NCBI GenBank assembly: GCA_030528565.1
Contig: JAUMYP010000023.1
Span: 1-34,573 of the forward strand
Direction: 5' to 3'
Source of the DNA: Pseudomonadota bacterium
GTDB lineage: Bacteria > Pseudomonadota > Gammaproteobacteria > Xanthomonadales > Xanthomonadaceae
Length of the DNA stretch: 34,573 bases
The position numbers and the translations under genes were made by a program. Under the pieces are notes generated by a model. The model searched no databases. It was given only the letters and a program-made list of their open reading frames with translations, and was not told the DNA's origin. This document shows positions 1-7,755 of the stretch, piece by piece (within the stretch, counting starts at the first letter, position 1; every line of letters begins with the position of its first letter).

Positions 1-411
1 TGCGCAATTTGATGGATGCCGTGCCTTACCACATCCATACGGTGCTGACCGACAATGGCATCCAGTTCACAAACCGTCGTCGTGACCGTTACTGCCCGGC
101 GCACATCTTCAGCCGGGTGTGCCAAGAACATGGCATCGAGCACCGTCTGACCCAGGTCAAGCATCCTTGGACGAATGGACAGGTCGAACGAATGAACAGA
201 ACCATCAAGGAGGCCACCGTCAAGCGATTCCATTACGACGATCACGCGCAGCTGCGCCAGCACCTGGCCAGCTTCATGGACGCCTACAACTTCGGCCGCA
301 GGCTCAAGACCTTGAAGGGGCTCACGCCCTACGAATTCATCTGCAAACAGTGGGATGACCAGCCTGAATGGTTTAGAATGAATCCGAGCCAGTTAATGGC
401 GGGACTTAACA
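1..411 (+). mobile_element. IS481-family insertion sequence, right part (truncated by window start)
   Basis: The stretch carries the 3' part of an IS481-type transposase gene and ends in GGCGGGACTTAACA, the inverse of the TGTTAAGTCCCGCC terminus of the second copy at 34219. Only one end is present because the window starts inside the element. An IS5-family element has inserted immediately beyond this end. Protein comparison with the right-hand copy shows about seven substitutions in roughly 100 residues, so the two copies are diverged rather than identical. Confidence 0.85.
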
Positions 412-416
412 CTTAG
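3..416 (+). CDS. IS481-family transposase, C-terminal part
   Basis: This is a partial DDE/rve-type transposase, open at the window edge; the frame runs from base 3. The central catalytic Asp lies in the LTDNGIQF motif, and the last catalytic Glu is probably in the NGQVERMNRTIKE segment. The C-terminal part (YNFGRRLKTLKGLTPYEF) is typical of IS481-family proteins. The N-terminal DNA-binding region is outside the window. The TAG stop at 414-416 lies beyond the element's terminal AACA, and its G is the first base of the adjacent IS5-type element. Before that insertion the flank would also have read TAG. Confidence 0.85.
   Translation, partial: RNLMDAVPYHIHTVLTDNGIQFTNRRRDRYCPAHIFSRVCQEHGIEHRLTQVKHPWTNGQVERMNRTIKEATVKRFHYDDHAQLRQHLASFMDAYNFGRRLKTLKGLTPYEFICKQWDDQPEWFRMNPSQLMAGLNT
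413..415. repeat. Target-site duplication TTA of the IS5-family element (left copy)
   Basis: TTA here matches TTA at 1263-1265 directly outside the opposite inverted repeat. Confidence 0.8.
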
Positions 417-423
417 AGCCTGT

Positions 424-942
424 TCAAAATCTTTTGAGGATGAGCGCCAGGAAAGCCAAGTAGATGAACTGCAAGCTGGTATTGAGCAGGCGCTCGCAGT
501 TCTTCCACAAGCGTCTGTTCTTGTCCAGCCAGGCAAAGCTGCGCTCCACCACCCAGCGCTTGGGCATCACCTTGAACGTGTGCAACTGGCTGCGCTTGGC
601 AATCTGCACATTGACGTGTTCGCCCAAAATGGCTTGCACGCCCTGTGCAAAAGGCTTGCCCGCGTAGCCACTGTCACACAGCAGGCCTTGCACGCGCTTG
701 CATGCAGGTTGGCAGCGCTGGAGTGCCTGTAGCGCGCCTTGGCGGTCTGTGATGTTTGCAGTCGTCACGGCAATGGCGTGGGGTAGGCCTTGGCTATCGA
801 CGGCGATGTGACGTTTGATACCCGAGACTTTCTTGCCTGCGTCATAGCCTTTATGACCGGCAGTATCACTGTTCTTCACGCTCTGTGCGTCCACGATCAA
901 GAAGGCGCTGCATGCGTTGCGCCCCTGTCTCTCGCGGGCCAC
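424..942 (-). CDS. IS5-family transposase, OrfB (catalytic DDE domain)
   Basis: This frame carries the DDE catalytic core. The first Asp is in FLIVDAQSVKN, the second in LLCDSGYAGKPF, and the Glu is in the conserved VVERSFAWLDKNRRL motif. The protein ends ILKRF, with the TGA inside the left inverted repeat. The apparent start at 942 is a GTG within the OrfA overlap and may not be used. OrfB lies in the +1 frame relative to OrfA. Removing one A from the A6 run restores the usual continuous reading (ALKNQVGVARERQGRN). Confidence 0.85.
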   Translation of the reverse strand: MARERQGRNACSAFLIVDAQSVKNSDTAGHKGYDAGKKVSGIKRHIAVDSQGLPHAIAVTTANITDRQGALQALQRCQPACKRVQGLLCDSGYAGKPFAQGVQAILGEHVNVQIAKRSQLHTFKVMPKRWVVERSFAWLDKNRRLWKNCERLLNTSLQFIYLAFLALILKRF

Positions 943-1219
943 GCCAACCTGATTTTTTGAGTGCCCGCTCCAGCAGGCTCACCCCTTGTTCATCCACTTC
1001 GCTCCAAATCTGGAAATACGAATGGACAGTGCGCCATTTGGGAAAGTCGCTCGGCAGCGCCCGCCATTGGCAACCTGTGCGCAGCAGGTACAGCACGGCG
1101 CAGAACACCTCATACAGATCCACCGTGCGTGGGCGGGTGCTTTTGCGTGCGCTCTCCAGCAAAGGGCGCACATGCTCGAATTGCTCGGGGCTGATGTCGC
1201 TTGGGTATTTCGTTCTCAT
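866..1219 (-). CDS. IS5-family transposase, OrfA (N-terminal frame)
   Basis: This is the N-terminal DUF4096-like part of an IS5-type transposase, beginning MRTKYPSDISPEQFEHVRPL and containing the typical GCQWRALPSDFPKW segment. The start at 1219 sits just inside the element's inverted repeat; the open frame extends further upstream but into host DNA. The frame ends about 70 bases into OrfB. An A6 run near 951-956 precedes the point where the family sequence continues in the OrfB frame. Full transposase therefore needs a frameshift, or this copy carries a one-base insertion. Confidence 0.8.
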   Translation of the reverse strand: MRTKYPSDISPEQFEHVRPLLESARKSTRPRTVDLYEVFCAVLYLLRTGCQWRALPSDFPKWRTVHSYFQIWSEVDEQGVSLLERALKKSGWRGPRETGAQRMQRLLDRGRTEREEQ

Positions 1220-1262
1220 GCAAAGAGCATAGACAAATTGGAAAAAGATTATGAACAGGCTC

Positions 1263-1399
1263 TTAGACAGCCTCCAGGGCAGGTTATATGGCAGCAGACG
1301 CATCCTTGCTGGCTGCGATGAAAGAACTGGATAGCCGGTTACCTTCCGCATTTTGCTCATCGCAGGTTAAGCTGCGCGCTTTGCAAACGGTTTCCCGTC
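1263..1399. other. Short spacer between the IS5 element and putP
   Basis: The 137 bp hold no recognisable gene. The putP promoter should lie here, but no convincing -35/-10 pair is visible. A short open frame from 1288 has no recognised similarity and overlaps the putP start, so it is not called. Confidence 0.4.
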
Positions 1400-2980
1400 A
1401 TGAGTGCCAGCCCGCAGCTTCTGATTACTTTCGGCCTTTACCTGTTGGCGATGATTGCCATCGGTTTTTTTGCTTGGTGGCGTACCCGCAATTTTGACGA
1501 TTACATCTTGGGCGGGCGTTCGCTGGGCGGTTATGTCACGGCGATGGCGGCTGGCGCTTCGGACATGAGTGGCTGGTTGCTGATGGGTTTGCCGGGGGCG
1601 ATTTTCCTGACCGGGCTATCCGAGGCCTGGATGGCGGTTGGTCTCATCATCGGCGCCTATCTCAATTGGCGGCTGGTCGCCGGGCCGCTGCGGGTATATA
1701 CCGAGCGCAGCGGTAATGCGCTGACCTTGCCGGACTATTTCACGCATCGCTTCGGCCGCAATGGCAAGCTGTTGCGGGTGGTGGCCTCGCTGGTGATTCT
1801 GGTGTTTTTCGCGCTGTATGCCGCAGCCGGTGTGGTCGCCGGGGCGCGGCTTTTTGAAAGCGTGTTTGGCATGCCCTATGCGCAGGCGCTGTGGTGGGGC
1901 GCGGCTGCGACCATCGCCTACACCCTGATTGGCGGCTTTCTGGCGGTGAGCTGGACGGATACGGTGCAGGCCACGCTGATGATTTTTGCGCTGATTCTGA
2001 CCCCGGTGATTGTCATCATCAGCCAGGGCGGGGTAGCCCCCAGCCTTACGGTGATTGAAAGCGCCAGCCCGGAAAAACTCACCTGGCTCGGCAATGGCGG
2101 GGTGATAGCGGTGATTTCTGCCGCCGCCTGGGGGCTGGGCTATTTTGGCCAGCCGCATATCCTGGCGCGTTTCATGGCGGCTGAAAGCCTGGCCACCATC
2201 CCCAGCGCACGCCGCATCGGCATGACCTGGATGGTGCTGTGCCTGGGCGGTGCGGTGTTGGTGGGCTTTCTGGGCATCAGCTATTTCGCAAACCATCCGG
2301 AACAGGCCGGGCCGGTGTTGGAAAACCATGAGCGCGTATTCATCGTGCTTTCGGATGTGCTGTTCAACCCTTGGATTGCCGGGGTTCTGCTCTCGGCCAT
2401 CCTGGCTGCGGTGATGAGTACGCTCTCGGCGCAACTGCTGGTATGTGCAAGCTCGCTGACCGAGGACTTCTATCACGGTTTTATCCGCCCCAATGCCGGA
2501 CAAAAGGAACTGGTCTGGTTTGGCCGGGCGATGGTGGCATTGGTGGCGCTGGTGGCGATTTTCATCGCCCGCGACCCGGAAAGCCGTGTGCTGGGACTGG
2601 TGGGCTATGCCTGGGCGGGCTTTGGCGCGGCATTTGGCCCGGTGGTATTGCTGTCGCTGTTCTGGCGGCGGATGAATGCCTGGGGCGCTTTGGCCGGCAT
2701 CCTGTCAGGGGCGCTGGTGGTGATTCTCTGGGCCAATGCCAAGCCGGTGGAGGCCGCAGCACTTGCCGAGATGTCATCGCTGGCGCGCAGTGTTTCCGGC
2801 ATTGGCCGCATGCTGTTTGGTGCATTGCATGAGCTGTGGCCAGTGTATGAAATCGTGCCGGGCTTCATCATCGCCACTTTGACTGCCGTAGCTGCCAGCC
2901 TGCTCAGCAAGGCGCCGCCAGCAGACATCGGGCTGCGTCATGATGAAGTGCATGCCCAATTGCAGCAGGCCGGTTATTGA
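1400..2980 (+). CDS. putP: Sodium/proline symporter PutP
   Basis: This inner-membrane Na+/proline symporter belongs to the solute:sodium symporter (SSS) family and has 526 residues, slightly longer than usual. Membrane segments run along the whole length, starting at residue 8. Family landmarks include the N-terminal [14 protein letters not shown], the [15 protein letters not shown] segment (helix 2 Na+/proline-binding region), and the later [19 protein letters not shown] segment (Na+-binding helix 8). Proline uptake supports nutrition and osmotic adaptation. No putA is adjacent. The stop overlaps the miaA ATG by one base (TGATG), suggesting translational coupling. No strong ribosome site precedes the ATG. 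Confidence 0.93.
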   Translation: MSASPQLLITFGLYLLAMIAIGFFAWWRTRNFDDYILGGRSLGGYVTAMAAGASDMSGWLLMGLPGAIFLTGLSEAWMAVGLIIGAYLNWRLVAGPLRVYTERSGNALTLPDYFTHRFGRNGKLLRVVASLVILVFFALYAAAGVVAGARLFESVFGMPYAQALWWGAAATIAYTLIGGFLAVSWTDTVQATLMIFALILTPVIVIISQGGVAPSLTVIESASPEKLTWLGNGGVIAVISAAAWGLGYFGQPHILARFMAAESLATIPSARRIGMTWMVLCLGGAVLVGFLGISYFANHPEQAGPVLENHERVFIVLSDVLFNPWIAGVLLSAILAAVMSTLSAQLLVCASSLTEDFYHGFIRPNAGQKELVWFGRAMVALVALVAIFIARDPESRVLGLVGYAWAGFGAAFGPVVLLSLFWRRMNAWGALAGILSGALVVILWANAKPVEAAALAEMSSLARSVSGIGRMLFGALHELWPVYEIVPGFIIATLTAVAASLLSKAPPADIGLRHDEVHAQLQQAGY

Positions 2981-3939
2981 TGGCGGCCGATACCCGGCCG
3001 CTGGCGCTGGTGCTGATGGGGCCGACTGCGGCGGGCAAGACCGCAGCGGCGCTGGCGCTGGCCGAGCGTTATCAGGGCGAGATTGTCAGTGTTGATTCGG
3101 CGCTGGTGTACAAGCGCCTGGATATTGGCTCGGCCAAGCCTGATGCCGCCGAGCAGGCGCGGGTGCGCCATCATCTTCTGGACTTGCGCGAACCCTGGCA
3201 GCCGTATTCGGCAGCCGACTTTGCCGCCGATGCGCGCAGCGCCGTGGAGGACATTCTGGCGCGCGGCAAGCTGCCGATTCTGGCAGGCGGCACGGGCTTG
3301 TATTTTCAGGCACTGCTGCGCGGGCTGGCAGCGATGCCCGAGGCTGATGCGGCAATCCGCACAAAACTGGCTGCCCGCGCTGCGGCTGAGGGCTGGGCAG
3401 CCTTGCACGCCGAGCTGGCCGCAGTTGACCCTGTCGCCGCTGCCCGTATCCACGCCACCGACCCGCAGCGCATCCAGCGCGCGCTGGAAGTCTGGCAGCT
3501 GACCGGCAAGCCGATTTCCCGCTGGCAGGCCGAGGGTCGGCGGCAGGGGCAGTTTCCTGCCAGGGTGCTGAAACTGGTACTGGCGCCGGCCGAGCGCAGT
3601 GTCCTGCATCAACGCATCGAAGCGCGTTTTGATGCGATGCTGGCGGCAGGTTTCCTGGATGAAGTCCGCGCACTGCGCGCCTTGCCCGAATTGGCCGGAC
3701 ACCCGGCAGTGCGTGATTTGCCGGCCATCCGCGCAGTGGGTTATCGCCAGGCCTGGGATTATCTGGACGGGCTGTGCGATGCCGGCACGTTTCGCAACCA
3801 GGGCATTTTTGCTACCCGGCAACTTGCCAAAAGACAGCTCACCTGGCTGCGTAACCAGCACGATGCGCTGTGGTTTGACCCGCAGCAGCAAAGCAGGCAG
3901 CTTGCTGCGGCAGTGGCGAATTTTTTGCCCGCAAGCTGA
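2980..3939 (+). CDS. miaA: tRNA dimethylallyltransferase MiaA
   Basis: MiaA transfers a dimethylallyl group to N6 of A37 in tRNAs reading UNN codons, the first step of ms2i6A formation. The N-terminal P-loop [18 protein letters not shown] is followed by the substrate motif [17 protein letters not shown], which has Leu where most homologues have Gln-Val-Tyr or Met-Val-Tyr. The conserved [13 protein letters not shown] is at about residue 90, and [14 protein letters not shown] lies near the C-terminal side. Length (319) is normal. The ATG at 2980 overlaps the putP stop; a TTG just before it is a less likely start. hfq follows, the usual gammaproteobacterial order. Confidence 0.96.
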   Translation: MAADTRPLALVLMGPTAAGKTAAALALAERYQGEIVSVDSALVYKRLDIGSAKPDAAEQARVRHHLLDLREPWQPYSAADFAADARSAVEDILARGKLPILAGGTGLYFQALLRGLAAMPEADAAIRTKLAARAAAEGWAALHAELAAVDPVAAARIHATDPQRIQRALEVWQLTGKPISRWQAEGRRQGQFPARVLKLVLAPAERSVLHQRIEARFDAMLAAGFLDEVRALRALPELAGHPAVRDLPAIRAVGYRQAWDYLDGLCDAGTFRNQGIFATRQLAKRQLTWLRNQHDALWFDPQQQSRQLAAAVANFLPAS

Positions 3940-3941
3940 CT

Positions 3942-3972
3942 GCCTGGGTTACACTTCACCAGCCGCCCAGGC
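3942..3972. other. Stem-loop between miaA and hfq
   Basis: Perfect 7-bp arms GCCTGGG (3942-3948) and CCCAGGC (3966-3972) enclose a 17-nt loop just after the miaA stop. There is no T-run, so it is not a canonical terminator. It may be an mRNA processing or protective structure ahead of hfq, or chance. Confidence 0.4.
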
Positions 3973-4013
3973 GGAAAACAACAACAAATAATCAAGAACA
4001 ACGGGGAAACACC

Positions 4014-4289
4014 GTGTCCAAAGCCCAATCCTTGCAAGACCCTTTTCTCAACGCCCTGCGCCGTGAGCGCGTGCCGGTATCCATTTATCTGGTCAACGGC
4101 ATCAAGTTGCAGGGCACCATCGAATCTTTCGATCAGTTCGTGGTGCTGTTGCGCAATACCGTCAGCCAAATGGTGTACAAGCACGCCATTTCCACCGTAG
4201 TGCCAGCGCGCAATGTGCGCGTAGGGCCGGGGGCCACCCATGTCGCTGCCGCGTATGAAAGTGAGCGCAGCCAGAGTGCCGAGGGCTGA
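4014..4289 (+). CDS. hfq: RNA-binding chaperone Hfq
   Basis: Hfq is a hexameric Sm-like protein that pairs small RNAs with mRNA targets. The 91 residues contain the Sm1 fold ([40 protein letters not shown]) and the diagnostic Sm2 motif YKHAIST. The C-terminal tail is short. The start is GTG at 4014, preceded by GGGGAA at 4003-4008. It sits between miaA and hflX, the standard order, and is probably co-transcribed with both. Confidence 0.97.
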   Translation: MSKAQSLQDPFLNALRRERVPVSIYLVNGIKLQGTIESFDQFVVLLRNTVSQMVYKHAISTVVPARNVRVGPGATHVAAAYESERSQSAEG

Positions 4290-4315
4290 TGCGCCAGGGT
4301 ACGGGATGCTGATCG

Positions 4316-5626
4316 GTGGAATTGTTTGACCGGTCCAAAAAAGGCGAGCACGCATTGCTGATTCAGCCCCATACCGGCAGCACGCCGGATGATGGGGTGA
4401 TTGAAGAATTCGCCGAGCTGGCACGCTCGGCGGGTGCAAAAGTGCTGCAAGTGGCGAGCGCCCGCATCGGCCGGCCAAACCCGGCCACGCTGATTGGCAG
4501 CGGCAAGCTGGAAGAAATCCTTGCCATGGCCGAGGCGCTGGAAGCAGACCTGATTCTGGTCAACCACCCGCTAAGCCCGGTGCAGGAGCGCAATCTGGAA
4601 AAAGCCCTGTCGCGCCGGGTGGTGGATCGCACCGGGCTGATTCTCGACATCTTTGCCCAACGCGCGCAGTCGCACGAGGGCAAGTTGCAGGTCGAGCTGG
4701 CGCAACTCAAGCATCTGGCAACACGTCTGGTACGTGGCTGGACCCATCTTGAGCGCCAGCGTGGCGGCGCCATCGGCCTGCGCGGCCCGGGGGAAACCCA
4801 GCTGGAAACCGACCGCCGCCTGTTGCAAAAGCGCGTGGAGCAGTTGCAGAAAAAGCTGGAAAAAGTCGAAGTGCAGCGCAGCCAGATGCGCCGCGCCCGG
4901 CTGCGCAGTGCACTGCCGCGCATCGCCCTGGTGGGCTATACCAATGCCGGCAAATCCACGCTGTTCAATGCCCTGACTGGTGCCGGGGCATATGCCGCCG
5001 ACCAGTTGTTTGCCACGCTTGACCCCACGGTGCGCCGAATTGACCTGCCCGGCGGTCATGCACTCCTGGCCGATACCGTGGGCTTTGTGCGCGACCTGCC
5101 GCATGAGCTGGTGGCGGCGTTTCGCTCGACCCTCTCCGAAGCGCGCGAGGCCGACTTGCTGCTGCATGTGATTGATGCGGCCGACCCACTGCGCGAGGAG
5201 CGCATCCAGCAAGTCGATGCGGTGCTGGAAGAAATCGGTGCAGGCGAGCTGCCGCAAATACTGGTTTACAACAAAATCGACCGGCTGGAGCAGGTTTTGC
5301 CGCGGTTTGAACGCGGTGAGGAAACGCGCCCGCGGGCTTATCTGTCTGCGCGGGAGGGGCAGGGGCTTAATGCATTGCGCGAAGGCATTGCCGCGCATTT
5401 TGGCCTGCAACGCCTGCTGGCCAGCTTGCGCCTGCCAAGCCATGCCGCACGGCTGCGCTCACGCTTGCACGATTTGGGCGCAGTGCGTGCCGAACGCCAT
5501 GACGAGCAGGGCTGGCTGCTGGAAATCGACCTGCCACGCAGCGATGCCCAGCGGCTGTTATCCGAGCCGGGCGCCGAAGCCATTCGTGCACTCTTGCCTG
5601 CGCCCGAAGATGACCCCATGTACTGA
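4316..5626 (+). CDS. hflX: Ribosome-associated GTPase HflX
   Basis: HflX binds the 50S subunit and helps split or rescue stalled ribosomes, notably in stress. The N-terminal HflX domain (LIGSGKLEEI, VLVNHPLSPVQERNLE-like segment) is followed by a coiled-coil linker (about residues 165-195). The GTPase domain has G1 GYTNAGKSTLFN, G3 DTVGF and G4 NKID. The 436 residues are normal. The start is GTG at 4316, giving MELFDRSKKGEHALLIQPH as in homologues; the ribosome site is weak. It lies 26 bp after hfq in the hfq-hflX-hflKC cluster. Confidence 0.96.
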   Translation: MELFDRSKKGEHALLIQPHTGSTPDDGVIEEFAELARSAGAKVLQVASARIGRPNPATLIGSGKLEEILAMAEALEADLILVNHPLSPVQERNLEKALSRRVVDRTGLILDIFAQRAQSHEGKLQVELAQLKHLATRLVRGWTHLERQRGGAIGLRGPGETQLETDRRLLQKRVEQLQKKLEKVEVQRSQMRRARLRSALPRIALVGYTNAGKSTLFNALTGAGAYAADQLFATLDPTVRRIDLPGGHALLADTVGFVRDLPHELVAAFRSTLSEAREADLLLHVIDAADPLREERIQQVDAVLEEIGAGELPQILVYNKIDRLEQVLPRFERGEETRPRAYLSAREGQGLNALREGIAAHFGLQRLLASLRLPSHAARLRSRLHDLGAVRAERHDEQGWLLEIDLPRSDAQRLLSEPGAEAIRALLPAPEDDPMY

Positions 5627-5631
5627 GCGCA

Positions 5632-5660
5632 GTGCAAGCAAACGTACGCGCCGCTAGAAT
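5632..5660 (+). promoter_or_regulatory. Candidate promoter for hflK-hflC
   Basis: TAGAAT at 5655-5660 resembles a -10 box. The hexamer 17 bp upstream, GTGCAA at 5632-5637, is a weak -35. A small hairpin CCGC-TTTA-GCGG follows in the leader. Only moderately suggestive. Confidence 0.3.
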
Positions 5661-5704
5661 TCCCCGTTTCACTCTCCGCTTTAGCGGTCCCAGATGGAGC
5701 AGGC

Positions 5705-6781
5705 ATGGCCTGGAACAAGCCCGGTAGTCCGAACAATTCCTCCCCCACACCGCCGCGTCGCCCCGGAAGCGGCGGCGGTGCATTCGATGGCCTGATGCAG
5801 CAATTGCGCGGCCTGTTTGATGGCGGCGGCAACCCGGTTCGCTGGGTACTGCTGGGCTTGGCGCTATGGCTGGCCTATTCCAGTTTTGTGCTGGTATCGG
5901 CACAAGAGCGCGGCGTGGTGCTGCGGCTGGGCAAATATCACCGCACCATGTCCTCCGGGCCGAATTTCAAGCTGCCCTGGCCGCTGGAGCAGGTCACCAA
6001 GGTCAATGCCACCCGCATCGAAACCTGGGATACCACGGTGCCGGTGCTGACCAGCGACGAGAACATCGTCAATGTAGAAATCAACGTGCAGTACCGCGTT
6101 GGCGACCCCAAGCTGTACCTGTTTGGCACCCGCAATGCTGCGGATGTCTTGCAGCAGGCCGCACTCAGCACCGTGCGCGAACAGGTTGGCCGGGCCTCGC
6201 TGGATACCGTACTGGGCGCGCGTGCGGCGCTGCGCGTTTCGGCGCGCGAGCAATTGCAGCGTTCGCTGGATGCCTACCGCACCGGCCTTACCGTCACCGA
6301 CCTCAACCTGCAAAACGCCCGTCCGCCCGATGAAGTCAAACCGGCCTTTGATGATGTCAACAGCGCCCAACAGGACAAGGACCGGGTGATTAGTGAGGCG
6401 CGCGCCTATGCCGCCAAGGTGGTGCCGGAAGCGCGGGGTCAGGCGGCCAGCATCCGCACCGTGGCCGAAGGCTACAAGACCGCCAAGATTGCCCGCGCCA
6501 CGGGTGATGCCGAGCGTTTCAGCCTGCTGGTGGATGAATACAAGGCCGCGCCGGAAGTCACCCGCAAGCGCCTGTGGCTGGAAACCGTGCAGGAAGTGCT
6601 GGCCGGCAACCGCAAAGTGGTCGGCGGCGATGGTCGCCAGCTGATTTATGTGCCGATGGGCGCTGAAGAAAAAGCAGCCTCCATAACTCCGCAACCGGCC
6701 GCCCCGGTGGTGGTGCCGGTAGAAGCCGCGCCTGCTCCCCCCGTCAACACCCGCAGCGGCCGCACGCCGCGTGGCAACTGA
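5705..6781 (+). CDS. hflK: FtsH protease modulator HflK
   Basis: HflK is an SPFH/prohibitin-domain membrane protein that assembles with HflC into a large cage around the FtsH protease. A Gly/Pro-rich cytoplasmic N-terminus (MAWNKPGSPNNSS and a GSGGG stretch) precedes one membrane helix at about residues 45-65 (VLLGLALWLAYSSFVLV). The SPFH domain then starts with QERGVVLRLGKY. An Ala/Glu/Arg-rich helical region and a Pro/Ala-rich tail follow. Length 358 is normal. It starts at ATG 5705 after GGAGCAGGC, and hflC follows after 11 bp. Confidence 0.95.
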   Translation: MAWNKPGSPNNSSPTPPRRPGSGGGAFDGLMQQLRGLFDGGGNPVRWVLLGLALWLAYSSFVLVSAQERGVVLRLGKYHRTMSSGPNFKLPWPLEQVTKVNATRIETWDTTVPVLTSDENIVNVEINVQYRVGDPKLYLFGTRNAADVLQQAALSTVREQVGRASLDTVLGARAALRVSAREQLQRSLDAYRTGLTVTDLNLQNARPPDEVKPAFDDVNSAQQDKDRVISEARAYAAKVVPEARGQAASIRTVAEGYKTAKIARATGDAERFSLLVDEYKAAPEVTRKRLWLETVQEVLAGNRKVVGGDGRQLIYVPMGAEEKAASITPQPAAPVVVPVEAAPAPPVNTRSGRTPRGN

Positions 6782-6792
6782 GGGTCAATGCC

Positions 6793-7665
6793 ATGAATTC
6801 GATTTTTTCCCGCCTTCTGCCGCTGCTGGTGGTGCTGGTATTCCTGTCGATGGGCTCGTTCTATGTGGTGCGTGAAGGCCAAACCGCCATCGTGTTGAAC
6901 CTGGGACGCATTGCCCGTACCGATATGGGGCCGGGGCTGCACTTCAAGATTCCGCTGATTGAGTCGGCACGGATATTCGACCGCCGCCTGCGGGTGCTGG
7001 ATGCCGATACCGAGCGTTATCTCGACTCCGAGCGCAAGGATTTGAGTGTGGATTTCTTTGCGCTGGGCATGATTGAAGATGCCCGCGCGTTTTATCTGGC
7101 CACCAATGGCGGCGATGAACAGGTCGCCGCACAGCGCCTGGCACCCATCATCAAGGACGCGCTGCGCAACGAAATCAACTCGCGTACCTTGCAACAGGTG
7201 GTGTCCGGCAATCGCGCCGAAGTGGTGAAAGAGCAGCTTGACGTGATTAATGTCGGCGCCAAGAACATCGGTATCCGCATCATCGACCTGCGCTTGAAGC
7301 GCATTGAACTGCCCACCGACAGCGACGTGATTGGCGATGTCTATAACCGCATGCGCGCCCAGCGCCGCCAGGTCGCCAGCCGCCTGCGCGCCGAAGGTGA
7401 AGAGCAGGCGCGTGAAATCCGCGCCCAGGCCGAGCGCGACCAGGCCGTGATTTTGTCCGAGGCCGAGCGCGATGCACAGAAACTGCGCGGTGAGGGCGAT
7501 GCCGAAGCTGCCCGCCTGTATGCCGATGCCGCACGCAAAGACCCCGGCTTCTATGCCTTCCAGCGCAGCCTGGATGCCTACCGCGAATCATTCAAGGACG
7601 GGCAGGGCATGATTGTGCTGGAGCGTAATGACCCATTCCTGCAATACCTGCGCAGCGACCGTTAA
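6793..7665 (+). CDS. hflC: FtsH protease modulator HflC
   Basis: HflC is the SPFH-domain partner of HflK. One N-terminal membrane helix (residues about 6-24) is followed by VREGQTAIVLNLGRIARTD and the SPFH domain. A long charged helix (about 180-245) rich in Ala, Glu and Arg, typical of the cage-forming coiled coil, comes next. The conserved DPGFYAFQRSLDAYRESF lies near the C-terminus. Length 290 is normal. It is the second gene of hflKC. In many relatives purA follows, but here lepA does. Confidence 0.95.
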   Translation: MNSIFSRLLPLLVVLVFLSMGSFYVVREGQTAIVLNLGRIARTDMGPGLHFKIPLIESARIFDRRLRVLDADTERYLDSERKDLSVDFFALGMIEDARAFYLATNGGDEQVAAQRLAPIIKDALRNEINSRTLQQVVSGNRAEVVKEQLDVINVGAKNIGIRIIDLRLKRIELPTDSDVIGDVYNRMRAQRRQVASRLRAEGEEQAREIRAQAERDQAVILSEAERDAQKLRGEGDAEAARLYADAARKDPGFYAFQRSLDAYRESFKDGQGMIVLERNDPFLQYLRSDR

Positions 7666-7678
7666 GCGCTTCCTTCCT

Positions 7679-7705
7679 GCATGCGCCGCTGACAAGGGCG
7701 CATGC
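7679..7705. other. Perfect 9-bp stem-loop in the hflC-lepA gap
   Basis: Arms GCATGCGCC (7679-7687) and GGCGCATGC (7697-7705) are exactly complementary around a 9-nt loop. No T-run follows, so it is not a clear terminator. Directly after it, TGCGATAAT at 7703-7711 resembles an extended -10 element that could start the lepA transcript, but no -35 is visible. Confidence 0.45.
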
Positions 7706-7728
7706 GATAATCCGCAGCTTCGTTTCAT

Positions 7729-7752
7729 GGGAGCCGCAGCTCCCGGGTTTTT
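7729..7752 (+). promoter_or_regulatory. Hairpin plus T5 tract directly before lepA
   Basis: GGGAGC (7729-7734), loop CGCA and GCTCCC (7739-7744) form a perfect 6-bp stem. GGGTTTTT follows and ends three bases before the lepA ATG. The layout is that of a small intrinsic terminator, yet it abuts the start codon, and no Shine-Dalgarno sequence is visible. It may control lepA transcription or translation. Confidence 0.5.
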
Positions 7753-7755
7753 CCG

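Larger units (their letters stand above)
416..1262 (-). mobile_element. IS5-family (IS427-like group) insertion sequence, complete, 847 bp
   Basis: The element is bounded by inverted repeats GAGCCTGTTCAAAATCTTTT at 416-435 and its near-perfect inverse at 1243-1262 (19 of 20 match). It is flanked by a 3-bp target duplication TTA at 413-415 and 1263-1265, which fits the TNA target known for this group. It encodes two overlapping transposase reading frames on the reverse strand. Size, ends, duplication and gene content all agree, so this is a complete copy. Confidence 0.92.

Noticed and set aside
1288-1497. Short open frame before and across the putP start
   Set aside because: It overlaps putP out of frame and has no recognisable similarity or ribosome site.
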